From: Curtobacterium sp. 'Ferrero'
GTDB lineage: Bacteria > Actinomycetota > Actinomycetes > Actinomycetales > Microbacteriaceae
NCBI RefSeq assembly: GCF_002412165.1
Contig: NZ_NXIA01000003.1
Span: 191,254 to 255,253, forward strand
Length of the DNA stretch: 64,000 nt
Direction: 5' to 3'
This document shows positions 9,248 through 18,027 of the stretch, piece after piece. Both the position numbers and the translations under genes were made by a program. Each line of letters begins with the position of its first letter. The first letter of the stretch is position 1. A model generated the notes under the pieces. It was not told the DNA's origin. It saw only the letters and a list, made by a program, of their open reading frames with translations, and searched no databases.

Positions 9248-9784
9248 GTGAAGACCTCCCTCAAGATCGCCGCCGTCGCCGTCACGGCGTTCTCCGCCGC
9301 GACCGGCGGCCTCGCGCTCTCGGGCGCGGCCCAGGCAGCCGAGCCCGCACACGTCCAGCTCGTCGCGCAGGACCGCGTCGGCGCCCTCCACGGCCTGCCG
9401 TACATCGCCGTGACCGACGAGATCGGCACCGTCGACTACTTCACGACCGCCGCCCAGGCGCGTGCCGCCGCCGCCACGTTCGACGTCCAGCCGGTCCGCG
9501 GCGGTGTCGAGCTGTGGGCACAGGACGGCTCCGGATGCCTCGCCATGGGGTCGAAGGGTTCGAGCAGCAGCGGCTACGTGAACGGTCGCGACGCGGCGTT
9601 CTGCAAGTCCGACCTCGCGATGAACACCTTCTCGTTCGAGGCCGGCGGCAAGCTCGCGCTCGAGGGCCTCGGAGGCAAGCAGCTCGTCGGCGTCCCGACG
9701 GGTGACAGCGCCGGGCGGATCGTGCTGTCCACCGACCTGCGCCAGACCGCGCCGACCTCGTTCCTCAGCCTCACCGGGAACTGA
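9248..9784 (+). CDS. Secreted protein of unknown function
   Basis: 178 residues. Signal peptide at residues 1-30 (MKTSLKIAAVAV, then SGAAQAA before the likely cut). The mature protein has two cysteines (GSGCLAMG and AAFCKSD) that could form one disulfide, plus repeated glycine/serine turns. GTG start at 9248 with AGAAGGA upstream at good spacing. A stem-loop at 9812-9846 follows and probably ends the transcript of this gene pair. Function not recognised. Confidence 0.75.
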   Translation: MKTSLKIAAVAVTAFSAATGGLALSGAAQAAEPAHVQLVAQDRVGALHGLPYIAVTDEIGTVDYFTTAAQARAAAATFDVQPVRGGVELWAQDGSGCLAMGSKGSSSSGYVNGRDAAFCKSDLAMNTFSFEAGGKLALEGLGGKQLVGVPTGDSAGRIVLSTDLRQTAPTSFLSLTGN

Positions 9785-9811
9785 TCGGACAACCATCCTC
9801 CCGAGGAACGG

Positions 9812-9846
9812 CGAGCGGGGTGCGTCGAGCAGCCGCACCCCGCTCG
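9812..9846. terminator. GC-rich stem-loop, probable terminator
   Basis: A 13-bp perfect stem (CGAGCGGGGTGCG and its complement) with a nine-base loop lies between the convergent secreted-protein gene and the gene on the other strand. There is no strong U tract, only TGTTCC on the plus side. Confidence 0.6.
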
Positions 9847-9911
9847 TGTTCCAACGGTGATCCGCACCACCATCGGCCGACAGAGCCAGCCGGGCGCGCG
9901 TCGACCACTCC

Positions 9912-10268
9912 TCAGCGGCGGTGCGCCCCGGGTCGGGCGGGGCGTCCCACCGCGACGACCTCCGCGACCGCGAGCGCCACGGCCACGACGAGCTGGACGG
10001 TCGCGAACCGGCGGAGCCGACGGCTGACGAGCACGACCGGCACCATCGAGGCGCCGTGCAGCGCGTCCACCAGGGCACTCGCCGTGTGGGCGTCAGGGGT
10101 CTCGGATCGTCGGACGAGCACGGCCTGACCGAGCTGCCGGACCGCCAGCACCGCGTCGAGCACCGGTGTCGGGTGACCGCGGAGCGCTCGGATCGCGTGC
10201 ACGGCACCGAGTGCGGAGCGAACGGACTCCACGGCCGCGCCGGTGCGGCCGGTCCCGGTCCGGGTCAC
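9912..10268 (-). CDS. Small hypothetical membrane-associated protein
   Basis: 118 residues. The middle is helical (SVRSALGAVHAIRALRGHP) and the C-terminal part holds one hydrophobic segment (VQLVVAVALAVAEVVAV) ending in a basic tail. GTG start at 10268 overlaps the stop of the upstream SDR gene as GTGA, so it is translationally coupled to that gene. I do not recognise a family; a role linked to the SDR reaction is only suggested by the coupling. Confidence 0.65.
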   Translation of the reverse strand: MTRTGTGRTGAAVESVRSALGAVHAIRALRGHPTPVLDAVLAVRQLGQAVLVRRSETPDAHTASALVDALHGASMVPVVLVSRRLRRFATVQLVVAVALAVAEVVAVGRPARPGAHRR

Positions 10269-11260
10269 CGCCGCCGACCCGCGGCGAGGGCGACCGCCCC
10301 GGCGGCACCGAGCACGGCACCGATGATGCCGTTGCCCAGCCGACGGTGCTCGACCCACCAGGTCTGCGGCGACCAGGCGTGCGCGGAGTCGTCGAACACG
10401 CCGTGGGCGCCGTGGTCGCCGGCGATCGGCTCGTACAGGTTGGTGCCGAGCTGGTCGCCGTCCTTCCGAGGAGCCTGCTGACCGGACACCAGTGTCTTCG
10501 CGGCGTACCAGTCGGCGAAGCGTGCGCTGATCCGGTTGCCGAGGATCGTGTAGACGGTCGACTCGCCCACCCAGGTCCGGCGGCGCGGGTGCTCGGCGGT
10601 CGCGGCGATCGCCCGGGCGCCGACCTCGGGCTGGTAGATCGGGGCGACGGGCTGCGGGTGGTGCGGCAGCGTCGACTTCACCCACTGGAACTGGATGGTG
10701 TTGAGTGCCGGCATGTCCACCCGCGAGATCGCGACGTGGCTGCCCTGCTGCTCGAGCTCCGAGACCACCGACTCGGTGAACCCGACGATCGCGTGCTTCG
10801 CGCCGCAGTAGGCGGCCTGCAGCGGGATGCCCCGGAAGCCGAGCGCGGAGCCGACCTGGATCACCTGACCGCGGTCGCGGGGGACCATACGGGAGAGCGC
10901 CGCGCGCGTGCCGTTCACGCATCCCAGGTAGGTCACGCGCAGGGCCCGCTCGAAGTCATCAGGGTCGGTGTCGAGGAACCGCCCGAAGACGCCGACCATG
11001 ACGTCGTTGACCCACAGGTCGATCTCGCCGAGCTCCTGCTCGATGCGGTCCGCCGCGGCTTCGACGGCCTGGCGGTCGGACACGTCCGCGAGCACGGCGA
11101 GCCCGCGTCGTCCCGCGGCCTCGACCTCGGCGACGGCCGCGTCGGTGCCGTCCTTCCCGCGCGCGACGATCGCGACGTCCCAGCCGCGCGATGCGAGTTC
11201 CCGGACGGTCGCCCGTCCCAGTCCTGCCGATCCACCGGTCACCACTGCCACTCGAGTCAT
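10265..11260 (-). CDS. Short-chain dehydrogenase/reductase (SDR)
   Basis: 331 residues, longer than a classical SDR because of an ~80-residue C-terminal extension ending in a hydrophobic stretch (GAVLGAAGAVALAAG). The NAD(P)-binding motif GGSAGLG is at residues 9-15, and the catalytic Tyr-x3-Lys is in AYCGAKHAI, with Ser in VGSALGF. LWVNDVMVG replaces the usual NNAG motif. The substrate is unknown; the C-terminal hydrophobic tail suggests membrane association. ATG at 11260 with TACAAC seven bases upstream. It forms an operon with the overlapping small gene downstream. Confidence 0.85.
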   Translation of the reverse strand: MTRVAVVTGGSAGLGRATVRELASRGWDVAIVARGKDGTDAAVAEVEAAGRRGLAVLADVSDRQAVEAAADRIEQELGEIDLWVNDVMVGVFGRFLDTDPDDFERALRVTYLGCVNGTRAALSRMVPRDRGQVIQVGSALGFRGIPLQAAYCGAKHAIVGFTESVVSELEQQGSHVAISRVDMPALNTIQFQWVKSTLPHHPQPVAPIYQPEVGARAIAATAEHPRRRTWVGESTVYTILGNRISARFADWYAAKTLVSGQQAPRKDGDQLGTNLYEPIAGDHGAHGVFDDSAHAWSPQTWWVEHRRLGNGIIGAVLGAAGAVALAAGRRR

Positions 11261-11340
11261 GCCTCCCGTTGTACCGAGGCGGTACTGCGTGACCGTCCAG
11301 GCAGCGCGCCCGAACGGGCCTGGGGGACCATGATGGGGCC

Positions 11341-11988
11341 ATGGACACCGGAGGGGAGCCCGCGGCGCCGCCCGACAGGGCCGAGCCGGACTGGGTCCGG
11401 TGGACGCCGCTCGTCCCCGAGCAGTGGTGGGGGCCGCCGGCAGCCCTGGCCTTCGCGGCATCGCTGGTCATCGCCGTCGGCGCGTGGCTCCTGCTGCCCG
11501 CCCTGCCCGTCGCCCTCGTCGTCGGCGGTGTCGGGCTCGCCGGCTCGACCGTCCTCGCCGTCGTCGGTCGCCGGGCCTACTGGTACCCCAACCGGACCTC
11601 CGCCGAACGCCTGCACCGGACGAAGGTCGTGGTCTGGTGCGTCGCGGCCGTGGCCCTGGCGGTGTTCGGCCTCTCGGTCGGAGCGCAGGTCGTCGTCACC
11701 GGGCTCGTGGTCGGTCCGACGATCGCCTCGATGTGGCGACGCCGTTCGCCGACGCGGTTCGAGCTCCGGGCCCGGGCATCGGCGGCCGCTGCCGTCGCGC
11801 TGGCGTCGATCGTCTTCGCCGTCGTCGCGTGGACGGTCCCGGCGGTCGACGGGCGGCTCGGGGCGCGGTGGATCGGGTGGAGCGTCGTGATCGTCCCGGC
11901 GGCCGTCGTCGTCGCGGTGTTGCGGTGGCGCGCAGCGGGGCGTCAGCGTGCGGATCTGCTCAGCGACCCAGGCCGAACCGGGTCGTGA
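11341..11988 (+). CDS. Polytopic membrane protein of unknown function
   Basis: 215 residues with about six hydrophobic segments in pairs (for example AALAFAASLVIAVGAWLLL, ALVVGGVGLAGSTVLAVV, VWCVAAVALAVFGLSV, AAAVALASIVFAVVAW, WSVVIVPAAVVVAVL). The N-terminus is acidic and Pro-rich and probably cytoplasmic. No catalytic motif seen. Its last 29 bp overlap the end of the convergent DUF2071 gene. Confidence 0.7.
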   Translation: MDTGGEPAAPPDRAEPDWVRWTPLVPEQWWGPPAALAFAASLVIAVGAWLLLPALPVALVVGGVGLAGSTVLAVVGRRAYWYPNRTSAERLHRTKVVVWCVAAVALAVFGLSVGAQVVVTGLVVGPTIASMWRRRSPTRFELRARASAAAAVALASIVFAVVAWTVPAVDGRLGARWIGWSVVIVPAAVVVAVLRWRAAGRQRADLLSDPGRTGS

Positions 11989-12697
11989 CCCCGGGGGCGT
12001 AGAGCACCGAGTCCGGTTCGAGTCCGGTCAGTCCGAACGGCAGTCCCGCCGAGGCGACCAGGTCGTCGCGCAGGTGCACGAGCGATGCGCGGTGCAGCGG
12101 CCAGGTCTCGTGCTCGTTCGGCCAGAAGCGGGTCCGGCCGAACCGCGCCACGTGCATGCCCCACCGTGCCGTGAGGAAGGTCTCGAGAGCGGTGGGCTCC
12201 TCGATCCGCGCACCGACCCGCACGTCCACCATGGACCGCGTGTGCGTCCCGTGCCGCCGCATCGCGTACGCCGCCCGGTCCGGCTCCGGACGGCGGAACT
12301 CGGCGTGCGCCCACCAGTACGGCAGCGCCGTCGCGGCCCGGGCGCCGAGCGTGGGCAGGAGCTTCCCGGCGTCGAGCGACAGGAACACGACGCCGTGTCG
12401 GCCCTGGTCGTCGACGGTGTAGACGCGGACGTTCACCTCGACGAAGTCCCCGACACGTCCGACCTTGACGGGCGGGAACGCGGTGTCGGTGAACCGGAAG
12501 GCGATGAGCCCGACCCACGTGGTGACGCCGTCGTCGGTGCCGTCGACGCCGAGCGTGTCCGGGCGGATCCCCGGGGGCAGGTGCGGAGCGACCGCCGAGA
12601 CGTCGACGCGCCAGTGCACGAACACGACGTCGAGCCAGTCCTGCTGGATCCACGGCCGACCCGGCAGCCGGGGAGCGACGGCCGAGACGGCGGTCAC
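11960..12697 (-). CDS. DUF2071 (YqjF-like) family protein
   Basis: 245 residues. Family features: [14 protein letters not shown] near the start, [40 protein letters not shown] and a late [12 protein letters not shown]. Members are soluble proteins of unknown biochemical role. The GTG at 12697 overlaps the nitroreductase stop codon (GTGA), so I take it over an upstream ATG; this makes a coupled nitroreductase-DUF2071 unit. Confidence 0.82.
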   Translation of the reverse strand: MTAVSAVAPRLPGRPWIQQDWLDVVFVHWRVDVSAVAPHLPPGIRPDTLGVDGTDDGVTTWVGLIAFRFTDTAFPPVKVGRVGDFVEVNVRVYTVDDQGRHGVVFLSLDAGKLLPTLGARAATALPYWWAHAEFRRPEPDRAAYAMRRHGTHTRSMVDVRVGARIEEPTALETFLTARWGMHVARFGRTRFWPNEHETWPLHRASLVHLRDDLVASAGLPFGLTGLEPDSVLYAPGVTTRFGLGR

Positions 12698-13515
12698 CGC
12701 GGGTCCGCCCCGCCGGACGGTGCCACGTCGTCCCACCCCTGCTGCGGGGTGTCGCACGTCCCGCGGAACACGTACTGCGACGGCCGCTTCCGCTCGCTCG
12801 ACGTCCAGTCGATCGCCGGCCGACGGCGTTCGGGCGGCAGGTACCCGATCCGGTACACCGCCATCAGCTCGAGGGACTCGGGCACCCGCAGCAACCCCTC
12901 GATCTCCTCCCAGGCACCCGGCGTCTCCATGGGGAACGACACGAACTGGATGCCGAGGCCGAGCTCGGTGGTGGCGAGCCAGATGTTCTCCATCGCCGCA
13001 CCCATGCTGAACACCGAGTAGAAGCCCGAGAGCTCCTCCTTCCGGTACTCGTGCCGGTCGAGCATCACCCCGAGCAGCAGCGGCGACCCGGCGACGAGCT
13101 TCCGGTTCTCCTCACCGAGGGTCTGCGGCACCCGCAGGGTGTTCATGAGCAGCTGTCCGCGCTTCGTGAACACCTGCTTCGTGAAGGGCTTGAGCGGTCC
13201 GGGGAGCTTGTCGAACAGCATCCCGTCGCGGCGCTCGTCCATCTCGGCCTGCGAGAACCGGAAGTACGGCTTGTAGCGTTCGAAGAAAGTGCCCGCGGCC
13301 ATCGTCCGCGTCATCGAGGACCCGCTGATCTCGGCCACCCGGTCGATCGTCGACCGCTCCTCGACGAGCACGAACCGCCACGGCTGGCTGTTCAGCTGCG
13401 ACGGAGCCCGCCCCGCGAGCTCCATCAGCAGCCGCTGGTGCTCCTCGGACACGGGGTCCGGCAGGAACGCCCCGTTGGTCGTGCGTCGACGTCGGATGGC
13501 TTCGAAGAGCTCCAC
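12694..13515 (-). CDS. Nitroreductase family protein
   Basis: 273 residues. The FMN-binding nitroreductase fold is indicated by [16 protein letters not shown] at the N-terminus, [15 protein letters not shown] (residues 37-51), [19 protein letters not shown] in the middle and a YRIGYLPPE strand near the end. These enzymes reduce nitro groups, quinones or related acceptors with NAD(P)H. GTG start at 13515; the preceding gene's stop sits inside its ribosome binding site (GAGAGGTGA). Coupled downstream to the DUF2071 gene. Confidence 0.85.
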   Translation of the reverse strand: MELFEAIRRRRTTNGAFLPDPVSEEHQRLLMELAGRAPSQLNSQPWRFVLVEERSTIDRVAEISGSSMTRTMAAGTFFERYKPYFRFSQAEMDERRDGMLFDKLPGPLKPFTKQVFTKRGQLLMNTLRVPQTLGEENRKLVAGSPLLLGVMLDRHEYRKEELSGFYSVFSMGAAMENIWLATTELGLGIQFVSFPMETPGAWEEIEGLLRVPESLELMAVYRIGYLPPERRRPAIDWTSSERKRPSQYVFRGTCDTPQQGWDDVAPSGGADPR

Positions 13516-13518
13516 GGC

Positions 13519-13902
13519 TCACCTCTCTGGTCGCCGGCCCGCCAGGAGCGCCCCCAGGTAGGACGGTGCGGCGGCGACCGCGACTCTCCAGTGTGCTCCG
13601 GAGCGCGGGTTCGTGCGTGGAGCGACGGCGAGGGGCACGAGCGCCGGGAGCAGGAACAGCGCGCGGCGGTCGCGGGTCCAGACCGGCGTCGTCGCGGCGG
13701 CCCCGGTCAGCGTGGCGGTGACGACGAAGAGGCCGTGGTGCACCACACGGAGCTTCTTCGTCCGGATGAGGCGCACGGCCACGGCCGTGCCCCAGAGGCA
13801 GTTGGCCGCGTACGCGGCGCAGGCGGCGGCGACCATGCGCCGGGCCGCCACGGACCGTCCTGGAGGCACGCCGCGCCTCCCGTCCGTCGTCTTCCGTCCC
13901 AC
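13519..13902 (-). CDS. Small membrane protein of unknown function
   Basis: 127 residues, three predicted membrane helices (AACAAYAANCLWGTAVAV, GLFVVTATLTGAAATTP, LFLLPALVPLAV). It is the first gene of the run leading into the nitroreductase and ends three bases before that gene. GTG start at 13902 has TAGGTT seven bases upstream, consistent with a leaderless message. No family recognised. Confidence 0.65.
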   Translation of the reverse strand: MGRKTTDGRRGVPPGRSVAARRMVAAACAAYAANCLWGTAVAVRLIRTKKLRVVHHGLFVVTATLTGAAATTPVWTRDRRALFLLPALVPLAVAPRTNPRSGAHWRVAVAAAPSYLGALLAGRRPER

Positions 13903-13936
13903 AGGGGCGAACCTACGCGTCGGGTGCGCCCCGTCG

Positions 13937-14374
13937 TCAGGCGGACTCGCGGGTGACGAGCTTGGAGAGGACGATGGCGCTGCGCGTGTGGTCGACCTGC
14001 GGGGCGAGCCGCACGCGGTCGAGGGCCAGCTCGAGTGCCGAGAGGTCCTTCGAGCGCATGTGCACCACGGCGTCGGCGCTCCCGGTGACCGTGCCGGCGT
14101 CGATGACCTCGGGCACGCTGTCCAGGAGCGAGCGGAGTTCGTCGGGGGAGACCGTGCCGCGGCAGTAGAGCTCGACCCACGCCTCGGTGCCGCGGTCCTC
14201 GACGGCGGGGTCGACCTTGATCGTGAACCCCTGGATGACGCCGTCGGCGACGAGCCGGTCGACGCGGCGCTTCACGGCCGAGGCCGAGAGTCCGACCACC
14301 GACCCGATGTCGCCGTAGCCGGCGCGGGCGTTCTCCCGGAGGCGGTCCAGGATGCGGTGGTCGAGCGAATCCAT
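13937..14374 (-). CDS. Lrp/AsnC family transcriptional regulator
   Basis: 145 residues. The N-terminal HTH is LDHRILDRLRENARAGYGDI followed by VGLSASAVKRRVDRLVADGVI; the C-terminal RAM domain includes EAWVELYCRG and VTGSADAVVHM. Members respond to amino acids. It faces the ddaH-rocD operon across 243 bp, so it most likely regulates that arginine/ornithine pathway and itself. Start at ATG 14374, with TAGCAT seven bases upstream and a CATTG-CAC-CAATG dyad covering the start codon. Confidence 0.88.
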   Translation of the reverse strand: MDSLDHRILDRLRENARAGYGDIGSVVGLSASAVKRRVDRLVADGVIQGFTIKVDPAVEDRGTEAWVELYCRGTVSPDELRSLLDSVPEVIDAGTVTGSADAVVHMRSKDLSALELALDRVRLAPQVDHTRSAIVLSKLVTRESA

Positions 14375-14497
14375 TGCACCAATGCTACGCGGACTTCTTG
14401 CACGGACGGTGGCCGCGGCGCACGATCCGTGCGTCACCCGAACGGGTGCCACCTCGTGACCGCCTCGTGACTGCACCAGGTGGACTGTTCGTGCAAG
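14372..14497. promoter_or_regulatory. Divergent regulatory region with Lrp/AsnC-type dyads
   Basis: Within the space between the AsnC gene and ddaH there is a short dyad CATTG-CAC-CAATG at 14372-14384 overlapping the regulator's start, and a pair CTTGCACGGAC (14397-14407) and GTTCGTGCAAG (14487-14497) that are inverted copies with one mismatch. They are candidate binding sites for the AsnC-type regulator; this is inference from position and symmetry. Confidence 0.5.
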
Positions 14498-14617
14498 ACT
14501 CGTCGTGGCGTCGACCTGGTCCGCTACGGCGAGTGAGCCTGCATCTCGCCGGAGCTCTGCAACTCGTCCAGTGGTGGTTCCTGGCAGGCTCGGGCCCCGG
14601 TCCCTCCAGGAGGACTG

Positions 14618-15508
14618 ATGTCGAACACCGCTCCCGAATCCCTCGCCACCCCGACCCGGGTCGCCACCAAGCGCACGATCCTGATGTGCAAGCCGACCCA
14701 CTACACGGTCAGTTACCGGATCAACCCCTGGATGCACCCGGAGGACCCGACCGACACGTCGAAGGCCGTCCAGCAGTGGCAGTCGCTCGTCGACGTCTAC
14801 GAGCAGCTCGGCTTCGACATCTCGTACATCGAGCCGATCGAGGGCCTGCCCGACATGGTCTACGCGGCGAACGGCGGGTTCGTGCTCGACGGCGTCGCCT
14901 ACGGCGCGAAGTTCCAGTACCCCGAGCGCCAGCCCGAGGGTCCCGCGTACATGGACTGGTTCCGCAGCGCCGGCCTGACCGTTGCCGAGCCCGAGGAGAC
15001 GAACGAGGGCGAGGGCGACTTCCTGCTCGTCGGTGACACGATCTTCGCCGGCACCGGCTTCCGCTCCGACAGCACCTCGCACGAGGAGCTCGCGAAGATC
15101 TACGGCCGCGAGGTCGTCACGCTCAAGCTGATCAACCCGAGCTTCTACCACCTCGACACCGCGATCGCCGTGCTCGACCCGGAGCCCGACGCCTCCGGCC
15201 GCTCGAACATCGCGTACCTCGAGAGCGCCTTCGACGAGCCGTCACTCGCGATCCTGCGTGAGCGCTTCCCGGACGCGATCATCGCGACCGAGGAGGACGC
15301 CGCGATCCTCGGCCTCAACTCGTACTCCGACGGGTACAACGTCGTGATCGCGTCCCGCGCGACCACGTTCGCGTCGCAGCTGCGCGAGAAGGGCTACAAC
15401 CCGATCGGCGTCGATCTGTCCGAGCTCCTGCTCGGCGGCGGCGGCGTGAAGTGCTGCACCCTCGACCTACACCCGGTCGGCACCGGCAACTCGGTGGCGC
15501 GGTCCTGA
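14618..15508 (+). CDS. ddaH: Dimethylargininase / arginine deiminase-family hydrolase
   Basis: 296 residues. Hydrolyses the guanidino group of methylated arginines to citrulline and methylamines (family knowledge). The catalytic Cys is in GGGGVKCCTLDL near the C-terminus, the catalytic His in SFYHLDTAIAVLD, and substrate-binding residues in DMVYAANGGFV and NEGEGDFLLVG. Strong ribosome binding site AGGAGGA before ATG 14618. Its stop overlaps the ATG of rocD (TGATG), giving an arginine-derivative degradation operon under the divergent AsnC regulator. Confidence 0.87.
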   Translation: MSNTAPESLATPTRVATKRTILMCKPTHYTVSYRINPWMHPEDPTDTSKAVQQWQSLVDVYEQLGFDISYIEPIEGLPDMVYAANGGFVLDGVAYGAKFQYPERQPEGPAYMDWFRSAGLTVAEPEETNEGEGDFLLVGDTIFAGTGFRSDSTSHEELAKIYGREVVTLKLINPSFYHLDTAIAVLDPEPDASGRSNIAYLESAFDEPSLAILRERFPDAIIATEEDAAILGLNSYSDGYNVVIASRATTFASQLREKGYNPIGVDLSELLLGGGGVKCCTLDLHPVGTGNSVARS

Positions 15509-16761
15509 TGGCCAGCGCGATGTCCGCGTCGCACGCCACCGCCGCCTCGCACGGCACCGCCACCGCTGCGGCGCTCGCCGTCGAGGACCGCGCCCTCGCC
15601 CACAACTACAGCCCGCTGCCCGTCGTCATCGCGTCGGGCGACGGGGCGTGGGTGACGGACGTCGACGGCAAGCGCTACCTCGACGGTCTCGCCGCGTACT
15701 CCGCGGTGAACTTCGGCCACGGCAACGCCCGGCTGCTCGACGCCGCCCGTGCCCAGCTCGACCGGGTGACCCTGACGAGCCGCGCGTTCGTGAACGACCG
15801 GCTCGGACCGTTCGCCGAGGCGCTCGCCGACCTGACGGGCACCGACATGGTGCTCCCGATGAACACGGGCGCCGAGGCCGTCGAGTCCGCGATCAAGGTC
15901 TCCCGCGCCTGGGGCTACCGCGTCAAGGGCGTCCCGGCCGACCGTGCCACGATCATCGTCGCGTCCGGGAACTTCCACGGCCGCACGACCACGATCGTGT
16001 CGTTCTCGGACGACCCGACGGCGCGCGACGACTTCGGACCGTTCACCCCGGGGTTCCGCACCGTGCCCTACGGCGATGCCGCTGCCCTGCGCGAGGCGAT
16101 GGACGAGACCGTCGTCGCCGTCCTGCTCGAGCCGATCCAGGGCGAGGGCGGCGTGGTCATCCCGCCGGCGTCGTACCTGCCGGCCGTCCGCGAGGTCTGT
16201 GACGAGTTCGGCGCGCTGCTCGTCGCCGACGAGATCCAGTCCGGGCTCGGTCGCACCGGCCACACCCTCGCGGTGCAGCGCGTCGGCGTCACGCCGGACC
16301 TCATCACGCTCGGCAAGGCGCTCGGCGGTGGGATCGTCCCCGTCTCCGCCGTGGTCGGGCGCCGCGAGGTCCTGGGCGTCCTCCGTCCCGGCGAGCACGG
16401 CTCGACCTTCGGTGGCAACCCGCTCGCGGCGGCCGTCGGCTCCGAGGTCGTGGCGATGCTCGGCGAGGGCGCGTTCCAGCAGCGGGCGCTCGACGGCGAA
16501 CCGCCGCTCCGGGGTCTCCTCGACGACCTCGTCGGCCACGGCGTCGTCTCGCACCGGGTTGCCGGGCTCTGGGCCGGGATCGACATCGACCCGGCACTCG
16601 GCACCGGCAAGGAGATCGCACACGACATGGCCGACCGCGGGGTCCTGGTGAAGGACACCCACGGGTCGACGATCCGCTTCGCGCCCCCGCTCGTCGTCAC
16701 CGACGACGAGGTGCGCCACGCGATCGACGTGCTCGGCGAGGTCCTGCGCGCCCGCAGCTGA
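15508..16761 (+). CDS. rocD: Ornithine--oxo-acid transaminase
   Basis: 417 residues, class III PLP aminotransferase. The PLP lysine is in TLGKALGGG; LLVADEIQSGLGRTG supplies the Asp that contacts the pyridine nitrogen; GNFHGRTTT and GSTFGGNPLA are family motifs. It converts ornithine and 2-oxo acid to glutamate semialdehyde and amino acid. Start at 15508 overlaps the ddaH stop. Glutamate semialdehyde would normally go to a P5C dehydrogenase; the only candidate in this window is the PutA-like protein with an altered active site. Confidence 0.88.
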   Translation: MASAMSASHATAASHGTATAAALAVEDRALAHNYSPLPVVIASGDGAWVTDVDGKRYLDGLAAYSAVNFGHGNARLLDAARAQLDRVTLTSRAFVNDRLGPFAEALADLTGTDMVLPMNTGAEAVESAIKVSRAWGYRVKGVPADRATIIVASGNFHGRTTTIVSFSDDPTARDDFGPFTPGFRTVPYGDAAALREAMDETVVAVLLEPIQGEGGVVIPPASYLPAVREVCDEFGALLVADEIQSGLGRTGHTLAVQRVGVTPDLITLGKALGGGIVPVSAVVGRREVLGVLRPGEHGSTFGGNPLAAAVGSEVVAMLGEGAFQQRALDGEPPLRGLLDDLVGHGVVSHRVAGLWAGIDIDPALGTGKEIAHDMADRGVLVKDTHGSTIRFAPPLVVTDDEVRHAIDVLGEVLRARS

Positions 16762-16807
16762 CGGGGCGGGCGCGCGCCGTGCCTCCCGGCCGGTGGGCCC
16801 CGCCGCG

Positions 16808-16873
16808 CCCCGGAACCAGGTTCTGGACACAGCACCGCGGAAAATCGTGGTGTGGTGTCCGGAACCTGGTTCC
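16808..16873. repeat. Long imperfect palindrome built on GGAACCAGGTTCC
   Basis: Two inverted arms of about 29 nt flank an AT-richer centre between rocD and a convergent epimerase gene. Each arm contains the 13-mer palindrome GGAACCAGGTTCC (or its near copy with one change). A third single copy lies at 22558-22572, also in an intergenic gap. It may act as a terminator or be a REP-like element. Confidence 0.6.
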
Positions 16874-16910
16874 GGCCGCCGCCGGCAACCCGCGACCGCG
16901 CGCCGCGCCG

Positions 16911-17903
16911 CTACACCGCCCAGCGCTCCGCGAGCTGGTCCATCAGCCCGTCGAGCCGCTCGTCGACGACCTGCTCCTCCGGGTGTGCCTCGTACCAGGC
17001 GATGACCTCGCGGACGCCCTGCCGGTAGGGGATCCGCGGCCGGTACCACGGCACGAGCGAGCGCACCTTGCTGTTGTCGAACACCGAGCTGTTCGCCTTG
17101 TCCCCGAGGAGCGCCGCACCCCACTCCGGGTCCACCGCGTTGATCGCATCCGCGGGTACGTGCACGATCCGCAGGTCGTCCACCCCGGCAGCGGCCGCGA
17201 TCTCCTCCGCGATCTGGTTCCACGTCGGCGCCTCGTCGCTCGTGATGGTGAACGCCTCGCCGATCGCCTCCGCCCGGTCGAGCAACCCGGTGAACCCGAC
17301 CGCGAAGTCCCGGCTGTTCGTGAGCGTCCACAGCGAGGACCCGTCGCCCGTGATGATGATCGGCTTGCCCGCCCGCATCCGCGCCACGGCAGTCCACCCA
17401 CCCGTCAGCGGGAGCTTCGTCTCGTCGTAGGTGTGCGACGGCCGGATGATCGTCACCGGGAAGTCCTGCTCCCGGTAGGCCGCCATGAGCAGTTCCTCGC
17501 ACGCGATCTTGTCGCGCGAGTACTGCCAGTACGGGTTCTTCAGTGGCGTCGACTCCGTGATCGGCAGGTGCGTCGCCGGCGTCTGGTACGCCGAGGCCGA
17601 GCTGATGAAGACGTACTGCCTGGTCCGTCCGGCGAAGAAGTCGACGTCCGCCTGCACCTGGTCCGCCGTGAAGGCGATCCAGTTGATCACCACGTCGAAC
17701 CGGCGGTCGCCGAGTGCGTCCGCCAGGGCGGCGCGGTCCGACACGTCTGCCTGGAGGCGCGTCACGCCCTCCGGGATCGGCCTGCCCCCGGTGGTCCCCC
17801 GGTTGAGCACCGTCACGTCGAACCCCTGCTCGACGGCTTCGCGGACGCACGCGGCGCTGATCACGCCGCTCCCGCCGATGAACAGCACGCTCGCTCCGGT
17901 CAT
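16911..17903 (-). CDS. NAD-dependent epimerase/dehydratase (extended SDR)
   Basis: 330 residues. Rossmann motif GGSGVIS at residues 9-15 (the usual GxxGxxG), an extended-SDR Ser in FISSASAY and the active Tyr-x3-Lys in YWQYSRDKIA, followed by VTIIRPSHTYDE. This subgroup acts on nucleotide sugars or related substrates, and the close resemblance to actinobacterial NAD-dependent epimerases with unknown substrate is all I can say. Start at ATG 17903 with GGAG eight bases upstream rather than the longer frame from 17960. Confidence 0.83.
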   Translation of the reverse strand: MTGASVLFIGGSGVISAACVREAVEQGFDVTVLNRGTTGGRPIPEGVTRLQADVSDRAALADALGDRRFDVVINWIAFTADQVQADVDFFAGRTRQYVFISSASAYQTPATHLPITESTPLKNPYWQYSRDKIACEELLMAAYREQDFPVTIIRPSHTYDETKLPLTGGWTAVARMRAGKPIIITGDGSSLWTLTNSRDFAVGFTGLLDRAEAIGEAFTITSDEAPTWNQIAEEIAAAAGVDDLRIVHVPADAINAVDPEWGAALLGDKANSSVFDNSKVRSLVPWYRPRIPYRQGVREVIAWYEAHPEEQVVDERLDGLMDQLAERWAV

Positions 17904-18027
17904 GGATGCTCCTTCGCTCCCGGCGGTGCCGCTGTGCACCGCGCCCCTGCGATCCTGCACCTCCTCGGCCGCGTACCGTCACGGTTCGGGGCGCACCGAT
18001 GCGCTCCACGACAGGAGTGACACGCAC

